The translations under genes and the position numbers were made by a program. Of a DNA stretch of 64,000 bases, positions 51,938 through 60,648 are shown piece by piece. The notes below the pieces were generated by a model. It did not search any database. It saw only the letters and a program-made list of their open reading frames with translations, and had not been told where the DNA came from. How positions within the stretch are numbered: the stretch's first letter is position 1; every line of letters begins with the position of its first letter. The stretch comes from Bradyrhizobium sp. 132 (lineage in GTDB: Bacteria > Pseudomonadota > Alphaproteobacteria > Rhizobiales > Xanthobacteraceae), in contig NZ_JADPKY010000053.1 in the NCBI RefSeq assembly GCF_023074185.1, positions 19,244-83,243 on the forward strand, read 5' to 3'.

Positions 51938-53995
51938 ATGCCGAACGGAGGCAAAACCGCTCTTACTCCATCTAAGCTCGCCCAACAGGTCACTGCGTCG
52001 CGAGATATCTTCAAGAAGTGCTACGACGAATTTGCGGCAAATTACGAGGCCGCCAGGCGCTTTATGACGATCACGGCACTTCGTCAAAAGGGCGCACCCC
52101 TGGCGTTGGGACCCGGCCTAAATCGTGCGGACTTCGAGGCCGTTTTGGAGGAAGCAGAACGTAACGGATTCCTAGCTTCATTCGTTAAGACGTATTCGGA
52201 GCGGCTGTTCACGTCGTCGGCAACAGAAGTCGAAGCCTCAGACCTGCTGGATGACGAAGAGGGAGAAGAAACGTACCGGGCCACGCTTCAGAAGATCCTC
52301 GATGATTTTACGCCCATGACCGATGCGGGCACAATCAAAGAGGGAATGCCGAGGCTCGCAAGGAACACCTGCAAGCTCACCGTCAAGCTCTCGGAGGGAT
52401 CACTTGAAACTGGGACCGGCCTGCTGATAGGGCCGAGGCTGGTGCTCACATGCTGGCATGTCATTAGTTCGCTCGTAACGTTCGAGGCTGGCCTAGAGGG
52501 GCCCCAGGGCGAGCCCGATTGGCCCGGCGATCCGGATAGGCGGCTGTCTTCTCGTCTTTCGGTCGAGTTCGACTACGAAGTCAGGGCGAGCCAAATTGGA
52601 AACAAGTGGACGTATGGCGTCACGGAAGACTGGCTCGTGGTGGGTAGCCGACTTAGTGCAGATCCAGAGGAGAGGTTGGGCAATTGGAAGCCCAAGCAGC
52701 TTGATACCTACCTAGATTTTGTAGTGATCGAGCTGAACAAGCCGGCAGGCTTTGATCGACCATACTACAACCTCGTGAATGAGATCCCTCGCGAGGCTGC
52801 GGGGAAGATGATCGTATCGCATCATCCCGGAAATTTCAGCATGCGCTTCTCGCCCGGCGAGTTCGAATCCAGCAGCCCTGTGCCGAAGTTCAATGGCATC
52901 GCAGCCAGCGGCGATCGGGTTCTACATACGGCGAACACGATACGCGGATCGTCGGGCGGACCTTGTCTCACCTACGACATGAAGCCTACTGCTCTGCATC
53001 AGTTCGTCTACCAATCAGAAAAGAGAACCAAGGGCAAGGTCGAACGGCACGCGACGAACGTGGCAATTCCGCTGACGAAAATCATGCAGAGAGCCCAGGA
53101 GACGATTAAGGCGCGCATGGGTAGCTTGAGCGCTCCGCGCTGCACGCTCCAGAGAAGTGGAAAGGCACTTATCGGTCGTTACAGTTTGCAGGAAGCAATT
53201 GCTGCCGCCCAGACGCCAGGCGGCCCCAAGATTATTGTCGTTCAGATTCACTATGGCTTGGATCGCAAGCCTCTCAGTCAAATCGGTAAATCGTTCTCGT
53301 ACGAAATTCTTGATGATGCCCTTGCGCCAGGCTGGCATCGACTCATTACCATCAACGCATCGGATATTAAGGACAATGCGTATTCGACGGCGCAGCTGTT
53401 TCTAGATAGGATCAGCGTCGGAAATAATCTCTCAAGAAAATTGACTTCACCGAGTCAGTTCGCTGGTGCCGGAGAATCGACTGAGATCAACGATTCGATC
53501 GCGACACTTGCCCGCGATGTAGCAAACGTAATGGAAGAGGACGCAGCGCGGGACACGATCTGGATTGCGATCGACGAAATGGACCGGCACCAGATCAGCG
53601 ACACGTCGACGAGGGTATTTCTCGAAAAGCTCTATCCGGAGATAGCTACGCGACAGAAGTTGCGTCTCGTTCTGATTGGCATGTCCGATCCGGACATGCC
53701 GGCCCTTAAAAGCGTCAACTCCAAATCGGTTGATCCACTAAAGGATCACCTGAATATCGAAGACGTCATTGCCTGGATCCGTAACAGACTCAGTGCAGAT
53801 CCCGACCGCATGCTGCTCAGCCTTGGTCGCATCGCGACCATGCTCGCTGACCGAGAGATGCTTACCGAAGAAGAGAAACAAGCCGAGCGCGAGCGCGAAA
53901 AGCGGACGCGGGAACGCCAAGAGGGGGCTATGAGCAGGAGTGCTGCCATCGCCAAAATCGTAAATGATATCTTTATGCCGTCGACCACGACATGA
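51938..53995 (+). CDS. Trypsin-like protease with helical N-terminal domain and C-terminal inactive-STAND-like domain, 685 aa
   Basis: Start ATG one base after the previous stop. The N-terminal 90 residues (TASRDIFKKCYDEFAANYEA, EAVLEEAERNGFLASFVKTY) form a helical bundle resembling effector-associated domains that recruit proteases to sensors. The protease domain has H174 (LTCWHVISSL), D260 (LDFVVIELNK) and S339 (RGSSGGPCLTY). The C-terminus (about 420-650) contains IIVVQIHYGLDRKPLSQIG and DTIWIAIDEMDRHQISDTST; it looks like a STAND nucleotidase domain without a Walker A loop, followed by a basic/acidic helix (EEEKQAEREREKRTRERQEG). It overlaps the STAND NTPase gene by four bases (ATGA). Likely the protease arm that pairs with the next protein. 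Confidence 0.8.
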   Translation: MPNGGKTALTPSKLAQQVTASRDIFKKCYDEFAANYEAARRFMTITALRQKGAPLALGPGLNRADFEAVLEEAERNGFLASFVKTYSERLFTSSATEVEASDLLDDEEGEETYRATLQKILDDFTPMTDAGTIKEGMPRLARNTCKLTVKLSEGSLETGTGLLIGPRLVLTCWHVISSLVTFEAGLEGPQGEPDWPGDPDRRLSSRLSVEFDYEVRASQIGNKWTYGVTEDWLVVGSRLSADPEERLGNWKPKQLDTYLDFVVIELNKPAGFDRPYYNLVNEIPREAAGKMIVSHHPGNFSMRFSPGEFESSSPVPKFNGIAASGDRVLHTANTIRGSSGGPCLTYDMKPTALHQFVYQSEKRTKGKVERHATNVAIPLTKIMQRAQETIKARMGSLSAPRCTLQRSGKALIGRYSLQEAIAAAQTPGGPKIIVVQIHYGLDRKPLSQIGKSFSYEILDDALAPGWHRLITINASDIKDNAYSTAQLFLDRISVGNNLSRKLTSPSQFAGAGESTEINDSIATLARDVANVMEEDAARDTIWIAIDEMDRHQISDTSTRVFLEKLYPEIATRQKLRLVLIGMSDPDMPALKSVNSKSVDPLKDHLNIEDVIAWIRNRLSADPDRMLLSLGRIATMLADREMLTEEEKQAEREREKRTRERQEGAMSRSAAIAKIVNDIFMPSTTT

Positions 53996-56900
53996 CAGCC
54001 CACACCGACCAGCGTCTCCGAGAAAAGACCGACGAGGTGCTGGCCCGCGCCGCGCTTGTCGGCGTCTTCGATCCGCTGGAGTTGCTGGAGTTGGCCCAGA
54101 GCGGCGACATGGGCGAGCGCATCCTGGACAGGATCGTTGATCATGTTCAGGAAGTTGTGTTCGAAGATAGAATGTATTGGAAATTGACGGCAAGAGCGCG
54201 GCACGACGCGTTGGAACGAGCGATTGCGCGCACGGACTTTGAAACTCTTGTTCAAGAAGCGAAACCCCATCCTAGCGAGCGCTTCTCACATTATCTCATC
54301 GCACTCCTCAGAGAGAACGAAGACTACGAGAAATCCCTTGAGGACCAGCAGCTATCGAGGTCCGAGCTACAGGACCTTGCTGGAGCTCAGGACTTCGTAA
54401 ATCGGGCACGTAAGAAGCCTTCACCCAGCGGCAAGTCGGATCCTCGTTGGAAGCTCGCCAGGATGGATGATGAGCAAAGGTTACGTCACGTCGCGCCGAA
54501 GTTGGTTGGACGAACTCACGAGCTAGGACTACTCACGGCTTACGCTGCCAATGGAAACGTCGAAAGCTCAATTGAACTTGACACCATTATCGCTGATCCA
54601 AAGAAGTTGGATTGGTTGCGGCCGCTTCTCCTCACCGGGATTGGGGGGAGTGGAAAGTCGGCGCTGGTGGCCGAACTGGTAAGAACGGTGCGGAAGGACG
54701 ATTGGAGCGGCCCAATTACGGTACTGCTCGACTATGATCGGCCAAATCTGGCGCTGGGCGCGGAGAAAGAATGGACGGCGGAACTGACGCGCCAAATTGG
54801 ACGCGCGCGGACCGAACTGGACGGTGAGATGGACGGACTCAGACGCGACGCGCTTCGCGTCGCTTCTGAAACCAATAGCGACCTCAAGTCCGCGGACATC
54901 CTACTTGAGCGGCTCGGTGACACCCTCGGTCGTCAGACGGTTCGGCATGACCTCCTTCTGGTCGTCGATACATTTGAGGAACTGATTGTTTCCTCTGAAA
55001 TGGGACTGGCCGACGAGGAACTTGAGCGTGAGCCGTTCGGGCTGGTCCTATCCTGGATAGACCGGCTCATGGACCTTCAAACTGAAAATGGGTCGCCGGC
55101 GTTCAAGACCGTCAGGGCTATTGTTGCGGGGCGCATCCAACCATTCGTAGGCGAACCCCGGAGGCTGCCAGCTTGGTTCTGTGGTCACCTCGAACTCGGA
55201 CCGTTCTCTCCACAGGAGACCGGAGACTTTTTGCGAGTAAGGGACACGGAGAACAAATTCAATGAGCAGTGGATTGAGCTCATTTCGGAGTCCAAGATCA
55301 GGTGGTATCCACTTTTCCTCATCGTGCTAATCAAATTTGCGGCACAAAAGAGCAGCCAAGAGATCGACGAGATCGCTCGCGATATGGGGGGCGCGACGTT
55401 ATACGGAACTGTCGAGGCAATGAGAGTCCTGTACTCGAGGTTCCTGTATAGAATTAAGGACCACATAGTATCCAGAGGGCCGAACGACAGAAGAACGATA
55501 CCGAAAGAGCAGATCTGCCAACTCGCCCACCCTGGTCTTGCGCTTAAGACGGTTACTGCTGAACTCATTCGCGATGTGCTCGCCGGACCTTGCGGGCTCG
55601 GCAATATCGACATTGACCGAGCCAGGGATCTTCTACGCGCGTTGTCCAAGGAAGCGTGGTTGGTCGACTCTTACGGGCCAAATGAGGTCCGGCACGTAAC
55701 GAGTCTGCGTCGGCTTATGCTGCCGATGCTTTGCGGTACGACGCGAACACCAGACGGTGAGCCATCGGATCTGCATATTCGGGTACGTTTTGTGCAGCAA
55801 AGGGCCGCGGAATGGTACGAGGAGCCATCTCGGGTGCAAGAGCCGGAGTCGCCCGCCATGGCTGCCTACTATCGAGCATTCTACGGGGACGTTTCCGCGA
55901 TCGCTTCGGATGAGGCGCTCGCGCGAAGGGTACTCCATATTGGACGGGAGGACGTTCACGCGATGCCTCCTGCCGCACGCGCAATTCTGCTGAAAGATGA
56001 ACAGTCTTTGACTTCCGAGGAAGAGGCCGCGCTACCCGAACCCCAGAAGCGGGACGTCGAAGTCCGCAACTTAAACAAGCGATCGAAAGCGGGTGTCATC
56101 CGCGCCTCCAAGCCACCGAGCGCCTCCGCGCCGCAGCGCATCGAAACTTACGGCGTCCCGACCGAAGCGCCGGGCGCCCCTAGTTCCCCTTCAATCCGTC
56201 GACAAGCGACGCTCGAGGATATCTTCGACGATGCTGATTTGGCCGCTCGTGTCGACGTCGCATTCAAATCAGCGGACTTTCTGGAGGCGACGAGGCTTGC
56301 GGCGCCTTCGATGGAGAGCTTATCGCGGCAGATGATTGGTAGACTGCCGTCTTCGATGGTTCAACGCCTGACTACTCATTGGACGTGGAAGTGGGCTTGC
56401 GCGCACCTCGCCTTGGGGAGCGGGAGAACAGTGGTCGAGCAGTGGCAACTGCGCGATCTCGACATACGCCCGGGTTGGGTTGACTACGTTCCTTTGATCG
56501 CCATTGCTCGCATAGCAGCGTGCGACGTTTCGCTGTTCCAATCGCGTAGAAACCGACCGTGGTTGACTTCGGGCGATATGCTTGATCTTGACGGCATGAG
56601 AATGATCGCGCTGGACCTGGTTGCGTTGGATATCGATCCTGTACTTCCAATGTCGCTCAGCCAGGCGTTCTCAGACGAAGGGTGGTCATCAGCGGAAAGA
56701 GGATCTGGTCCGTTCGAGTTTTCTGAAGAAGCAAGGGTTCAAATGCTCGTTCTTCAGAAAAGCGACGTCCATCGCTATCTCGCGCTCAGTGAGATGTACA
56801 ATTCAAATCAACCGGTTCGCCCGCACCCCGAGATTTTGGAAAACAGCCAGCTGCGTGCTTTCGTTCGTGGTCGAACGCCCGAGCTCTATGATCCCATCCG

Positions 56901-57237
56901 AGCCGCGCTAATCGATGTCGTGCGATATGCCCCGGGGCAGTTAGGCGACGTGCTTGAACGGTTATCACGCGAGCGCCGAATGTGGCCTGCTGATATGCGC
57001 CCGGAGCGACTGCTCTCCGAACTGCAAAAAGCCCGCCAGGCTGATTTCTTGTTGCTCCGCCTTGTCGAGTTTGTCGATGTTTGCGGCCTCCTGAAAAGCT
57101 TTGTCACCAGCTTTCACGGTTTGGCCCTAGAGAGAGTACGAGTGATGTCGCAACTCATGGAAAAGTACGACTCGCTCTTGCTCACCGGAAAACAGCCAAA
57201 GCCCAGCAATAATGCTCGCGTGAGGGGAAGACGATGA
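53992..57237 (+). CDS. STAND-type P-loop NTPase, candidate sensor hub, 1081 aa
   Basis: Overlaps the preceding protease gene by four bases. The N-terminal 160 residues are helical (VFDPLELLELAQSGDMGERI), possibly an effector-associated domain matching that of the protease. The NTPase domain carries Walker A GIGGSGKS at 216-223 and Walker B LLLVVDTFEE with D326, then a winged-helix-like region. The C-terminal half (about 560-1080) is helical and repeat-like, as expected for a ligand-sensing array; a proline- and serine-rich hinge (SKPPSASAPQ, then PTEAPGAPSSPSIRR) lies near 700-740. STAND proteins such as Avs sense phage proteins or stress and oligomerise to activate effectors. Here it would integrate the two proteases and the downstream nuclease. 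Confidence 0.8.
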   Translation: MTAHTDQRLREKTDEVLARAALVGVFDPLELLELAQSGDMGERILDRIVDHVQEVVFEDRMYWKLTARARHDALERAIARTDFETLVQEAKPHPSERFSHYLIALLRENEDYEKSLEDQQLSRSELQDLAGAQDFVNRARKKPSPSGKSDPRWKLARMDDEQRLRHVAPKLVGRTHELGLLTAYAANGNVESSIELDTIIADPKKLDWLRPLLLTGIGGSGKSALVAELVRTVRKDDWSGPITVLLDYDRPNLALGAEKEWTAELTRQIGRARTELDGEMDGLRRDALRVASETNSDLKSADILLERLGDTLGRQTVRHDLLLVVDTFEELIVSSEMGLADEELEREPFGLVLSWIDRLMDLQTENGSPAFKTVRAIVAGRIQPFVGEPRRLPAWFCGHLELGPFSPQETGDFLRVRDTENKFNEQWIELISESKIRWYPLFLIVLIKFAAQKSSQEIDEIARDMGGATLYGTVEAMRVLYSRFLYRIKDHIVSRGPNDRRTIPKEQICQLAHPGLALKTVTAELIRDVLAGPCGLGNIDIDRARDLLRALSKEAWLVDSYGPNEVRHVTSLRRLMLPMLCGTTRTPDGEPSDLHIRVRFVQQRAAEWYEEPSRVQEPESPAMAAYYRAFYGDVSAIASDEALARRVLHIGREDVHAMPPAARAILLKDEQSLTSEEEAALPEPQKRDVEVRNLNKRSKAGVIRASKPPSASAPQRIETYGVPTEAPGAPSSPSIRRQATLEDIFDDADLAARVDVAFKSADFLEATRLAAPSMESLSRQMIGRLPSSMVQRLTTHWTWKWACAHLALGSGRTVVEQWQLRDLDIRPGWVDYVPLIAIARIAACDVSLFQSRRNRPWLTSGDMLDLDGMRMIALDLVALDIDPVLPMSLSQAFSDEGWSSAERGSGPFEFSEEARVQMLVLQKSDVHRYLALSEMYNSNQPVRPHPEILENSQLRAFVRGRTPELYDPIRAALIDVVRYAPGQLGDVLERLSRERRMWPADMRPERLLSELQKARQADFLLLRLVEFVDVCGLLKSFVTSFHGLALERVRVMSQLMEKYDSLLLTGKQPKPSNNARVRGRR

Positions 57238-58178
57238 AGTTCAATCTGGAGGCGCGTCCCTTTCTTTCCGACTTAAAGTTCGTGGCGCCTCGCGCCGGTG
57301 ATCCCGGCCTCGAGGCAGCTGAGTTGGAGGGCGCCCGCAGGGTCAGGCGCTCTCCTCCCGAGCGGTTCGAAGGTCGAACGGGATACAACGCCAACTTCCT
57401 TGGTTTTGCGATCCCGCTCCCGGATGCTGCCAGACTAAGAGGGGATATGCTGGAAATCGAAGGTAACGCGGAAAGTCGCCTGGATTACGAACACTTCTCG
57501 GTGGTGATGTCGAAGTCGCGACGGATGCCGATGTTCGTAGGCGTCAATATCGACGGCGAGGCAGCCGTCAAGGTGGTCCGCAGTCCGCCGGATAAATGGT
57601 TCTACGACGGGCGCATCCCGGACGAAGCCCAAATTGGCGAAGACCTATACGTCGACAATATCCTCGATCGTGGCCATCTGGTCCGCAGGGAAGATCCCAA
57701 TTGGGGAGAGACGGCTGAGACTGCAAACTACGATACATTCCATTTTACGAATTGTACGCCGCAGGCTTCACATTTCAATCAACAGACATGGCTGAGCCTG
57801 GAAGACTACATCCTCAAGAATACGAAGGCTCAGGAAGCCAAAGTGAACGTATTTAGCGGCCCGATCTTCCGAGACAATGACCGTCTTTATCGCGGGGCAA
57901 AGATACCAGTGGCGTACTGGAAGGTGATCTCGTTCGTGTCCAATGCAGGTAGGCCGTCCTCGACCGCTTACACGATTGATCAGGTGCAAGAACTGAAGGA
58001 GCTCGAAGCGGTCTTTGGAGCCTTCAAGACCTATCAACGGAGCGTGCGCTCCATTGAGAAGATGACAGGCCTTTCCTTCGGGCAACTGCGCGATTTCGAC
58101 GGCTTCTCTAACGAGGAGCAGCGAACCAGAACGTCCATCGTCGCGGAAGTGCGCGATGCGTCCGATATGCGTGTCTGA
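57234..58178 (+). CDS. NucA/EndoG-type DNA/RNA non-specific endonuclease, 314 aa
   Basis: Overlaps the STAND gene by four bases. The active-site motif DRGH is at residues 145-148 (NILDRGHLVRRED), with metal-site asparagines at about N173 (HFTNCTPQ) and N182 (SHFNQQTW), followed by LSLEDYIL, where the Glu is conserved in the family. This is the beta-beta-alpha-metal nuclease of the NucA/EndoG group, which cuts DNA and RNA without sequence specificity. Unlike secreted members it has no signal peptide, so it would attack the cell's own or incoming nucleic acid. In this operon it is the most likely killing effector. The first 75 residues before the domain could be an inhibitory part removed by the operon's proteases; that is inference. 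Confidence 0.88.
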   Translation: MKFNLEARPFLSDLKFVAPRAGDPGLEAAELEGARRVRRSPPERFEGRTGYNANFLGFAIPLPDAARLRGDMLEIEGNAESRLDYEHFSVVMSKSRRMPMFVGVNIDGEAAVKVVRSPPDKWFYDGRIPDEAQIGEDLYVDNILDRGHLVRREDPNWGETAETANYDTFHFTNCTPQASHFNQQTWLSLEDYILKNTKAQEAKVNVFSGPIFRDNDRLYRGAKIPVAYWKVISFVSNAGRPSSTAYTIDQVQELKELEAVFGAFKTYQRSVRSIEKMTGLSFGQLRDFDGFSNEEQRTRTSIVAEVRDASDMRV

Positions 58179-58180
58179 AC

Positions 58181-59473
58181 ATGTCCTTGGCTGCCGATCA
58201 ATTTTGCTGTGGATTGCGGGAAAACGAGCCGCGGGTCGTGCTGCCCGTGCGAGACTCGCAACCACGAATCGCAGCTTCGCCGGGAGATTGTCAGGTGCAG
58301 TTGGGCTTGCCATTCGCTGAGCGAGTGCCTGAACCGGTGTCGTACGTCTGGCTCCTTGCATGCGAATCTCGTTTTGAAGAGGCTGTCGCCGCGCGCTTTC
58401 GGCAGCGAGCCCATGCAATCGTGGATGGGCGCGACGGCAGGCCGGTGGTCCTTCCTCAAGACGTCATTCTTTTGCATCGCTCGGACGGCTCGTTCTTGGC
58501 GTTCGGGCCTGTCGGAGTTGACGGAGGCTCCGTGCTGGAATCGATCCGACGCTTTATTTTTATCAGCAGAAACGTCGTCGCTCGGGAACCTACCTGTGAC
58601 GTGATTGGGCTGTTTTTGGGCGATGGCGGAATAAGCAATTGGACGCCGCCAACATTGAGTACCCCGCTCGAGCGGGCATTAGCGACTCTGCGTCACCACT
58701 CTACGCGTGATCTTCCCGAAGTTCGTGAGCAGAGATGCCGCGCGATATTGGAACTCCTGCCGCGAGATGCGGATCCGCTGCTCGTCGCGCTGGTCGAGCT
58801 TGAGCGGATCGACGCGCGTTGGATGGCACAATCCGGAGTGGACAGGCGAGAGTATCTGGAATGGACAGACCGCTTCTCGCAGCTTGGGGCAACGCGAATG
58901 GCGCGGCGGCCGCATCGGGTGTTCCGTCAAACCGGCGAGTTTCCTGATCTTTTCGGTGATTCCGCTAAGGAACAGCCTTCGTGGTATCGCGCCGGATATC
59001 GTGCGGTACCGATGCTCGCTCAACGACTGACCGTAAACGAGTCGATGAGGGGTACCGCGCGCGGCGGAGGTTATCGTGACGAATTACCGCTGCCGGCGAT
59101 ACCGGAAGCGCAACTGTGTGCATGGATCAGAGGTGTGCCATCGGCAAAACTTCAGCCGATGGTTGGCGCGCGACCGTTAGGCACCTCGTTAATCGATTTC
59201 GAAGTTCGCGCCGTCCTTGACTCGGAGCTGGCAGTTCGTCTCGGCATTTCCGGCAAAGCAGGGATTAAGGACGGGATTTGTGAACTGCGGGCATACAGTA
59301 CTTCCTGCGAAGTGGTTCCCACCCGCATCGAGCGTTCGATTGGTGAGCCTGGATATTTCCATGTCGCCGCCCGACGTCCCGGCAATGGCGCCGTTGACGT
59401 CGAGTTTCACTTTTCTAGTGGTTCGCCGCTGGTGGTCAGAACCTCTCTCTCAAAATCCCGTGTAGCAGTATAA
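58181..59473 (+). CDS. Unknown protein of the protease/STAND operon, 430 aa
   Basis: Starts two bases after the nuclease stop and ends at the first base of the next start (TAATG). The first half mixes helices (FEEAVAARFRQRAHAIVD) and strands (VVLPQDVILLHRSDG, GLFLGDGGISNW). The last 130 residues are strand-rich (SLIDFEVRAVLDSELAVRL, ELRAYSTSCEVVPTRIERS, DVEFHFSSGSPLVVRTS), like a beta sandwich. No nuclease, protease or NTPase motif is visible. It may be a scaffold or the recognition partner of the CHAT-like protein encoded next. Family not recognised. Confidence 0.7.
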   Translation: MSLAADQFCCGLRENEPRVVLPVRDSQPRIAASPGDCQVQLGLPFAERVPEPVSYVWLLACESRFEEAVAARFRQRAHAIVDGRDGRPVVLPQDVILLHRSDGSFLAFGPVGVDGGSVLESIRRFIFISRNVVAREPTCDVIGLFLGDGGISNWTPPTLSTPLERALATLRHHSTRDLPEVREQRCRAILELLPRDADPLLVALVELERIDARWMAQSGVDRREYLEWTDRFSQLGATRMARRPHRVFRQTGEFPDLFGDSAKEQPSWYRAGYRAVPMLAQRLTVNESMRGTARGGGYRDELPLPAIPEAQLCAWIRGVPSAKLQPMVGARPLGTSLIDFEVRAVLDSELAVRLGISGKAGIKDGICELRAYSTSCEVVPTRIERSIGEPGYFHVAARRPGNGAVDVEFHFSSGSPLVVRTSLSKSRVAV

Positions 59474-60648
59474 TGAAAATAAATCGCGTTCATTACAGTG
59501 GCCGGCGGCCCGTCTGCATTCGCAACTCGATCGCCAACGGCGATCTGATCACTTCTCTCGTTTTCGACGATAAGGACGACATAGACTTTTATGCTCCGGC
59601 CAAACATGACGAAATCAGAAGGCACTCTAACGACATATTGGACTTTGTCGGAGGCAGCGACTTTGAGCAATTAAGGTTTGATAGTCTGTCCGACGAAAAG
59701 AAGGCCGAGCTTCTCGATCAGGTCGCAAAGAGAGGATCCGAGCTTTTCGATGCGCTGATCGCGGACGAGGACAAAGAAGAGTTCATCAAGATTCTTCACG
59801 ATCATGCGGGAGAGGACGGTGCAGTTAGTGTGCGTTCGACGGCCGTGCGCGTTCCCTGGGAATTCGTCTACATCAAACCCGCCACAGAGCGTTACAATCC
59901 GCTCGGCTTTCTAGGGCAGCTGTATCTTCTGCCGAGAATCGCTCCACCGCTGCATTCACCATCGCGGAGTGACGGTAGCTACCGTCCCTACCAAAGCGAG
60001 GGCGGCAAGCAAACAGGTACAGGGAAGTTAGACGTCGGCGTGATCTACGATGATTGGAAGGATAACAAATCATCCCGGCATATTTCTTCGGCTTGGTTTT
60101 CTTCTCGCCCCCACATAAGCGTCCAAGCACTGCCCCAACTGACGGCCGCCGCTTCCGTTCGCCCGCAGATGCTCGACCGTCTTCGAACTTTTCTCCTTCA
60201 GCCCGTCGATAGCTTTCTATTCACCTGCGGACTTTGGCGAACTCCGCGGCCAAGCTATTCGGTAGATATCAGAATCTGGGACCGTTTCGAGTGGCGGTTT
60301 GCGGACACTACAAACTTGAAGCTACGTGGTCACGACCACTTGCTGGTGTTCCTTGATGTCGATTACGCGGCGTATAACGCCCTGTCTCCCGCGCCGAGTC
60401 TGGCCGAAAAAATGCACCACAACGGTGCAGCCGTCGTGGTCGCGCCAATTGGAAAGGTCGATCATCTGCTTTCGGAACAGCTATCGGATCAGTTTTTTCA
60501 GAACGTCATGGGCGGGCAGGGGATCGGCCTTTCGTTGCTTTTCGCGCGCAGGCATATCCTGCAAGTGAAATCGAATCCAACCGCTCTGTTTTGGACTGCG
60601 TTCGGCGACGTCTGGACCGACCTTACTGGGGAAGGAGCGGCAGCGTGA
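59473..60648 (+). CDS. CHAT-like (caspase-fold) protein with apparently missing catalytic residues, 391 aa
   Basis: The start overlaps the previous stop by one base. From about residue 120 the sequence follows the CHAT protease plan: [10 protein letters not shown] (the PWE strand), [19 protein letters not shown] then [11 protein letters not shown] where a HxxxHG-like motif with the catalytic His should be, [15 protein letters not shown] where LNAC with the catalytic Cys should be, and [19 protein letters not shown] and [14 protein letters not shown] closing the fold. Neither a His-Gly pair nor the Cys is seen at the expected places, so it looks like a pseudoenzyme. N-terminal residues 1-115 are acidic and helical. 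In a protease-rich operon it may be a substrate, scaffold or regulator. Fold assignment is by pattern and moderately sure. Confidence 0.6.
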   Translation: MKINRVHYSGRRPVCIRNSIANGDLITSLVFDDKDDIDFYAPAKHDEIRRHSNDILDFVGGSDFEQLRFDSLSDEKKAELLDQVAKRGSELFDALIADEDKEEFIKILHDHAGEDGAVSVRSTAVRVPWEFVYIKPATERYNPLGFLGQLYLLPRIAPPLHSPSRSDGSYRPYQSEGGKQTGTGKLDVGVIYDDWKDNKSSRHISSAWFSSRPHISVQALPQLTAAASVRPQMLDRLRTFLLQPVDSFLFTCGLWRTPRPSYSVDIRIWDRFEWRFADTTNLKLRGHDHLLVFLDVDYAAYNALSPAPSLAEKMHHNGAAVVVAPIGKVDHLLSEQLSDQFFQNVMGGQGIGLSLLFARRHILQVKSNPTALFWTAFGDVWTDLTGEGAAA

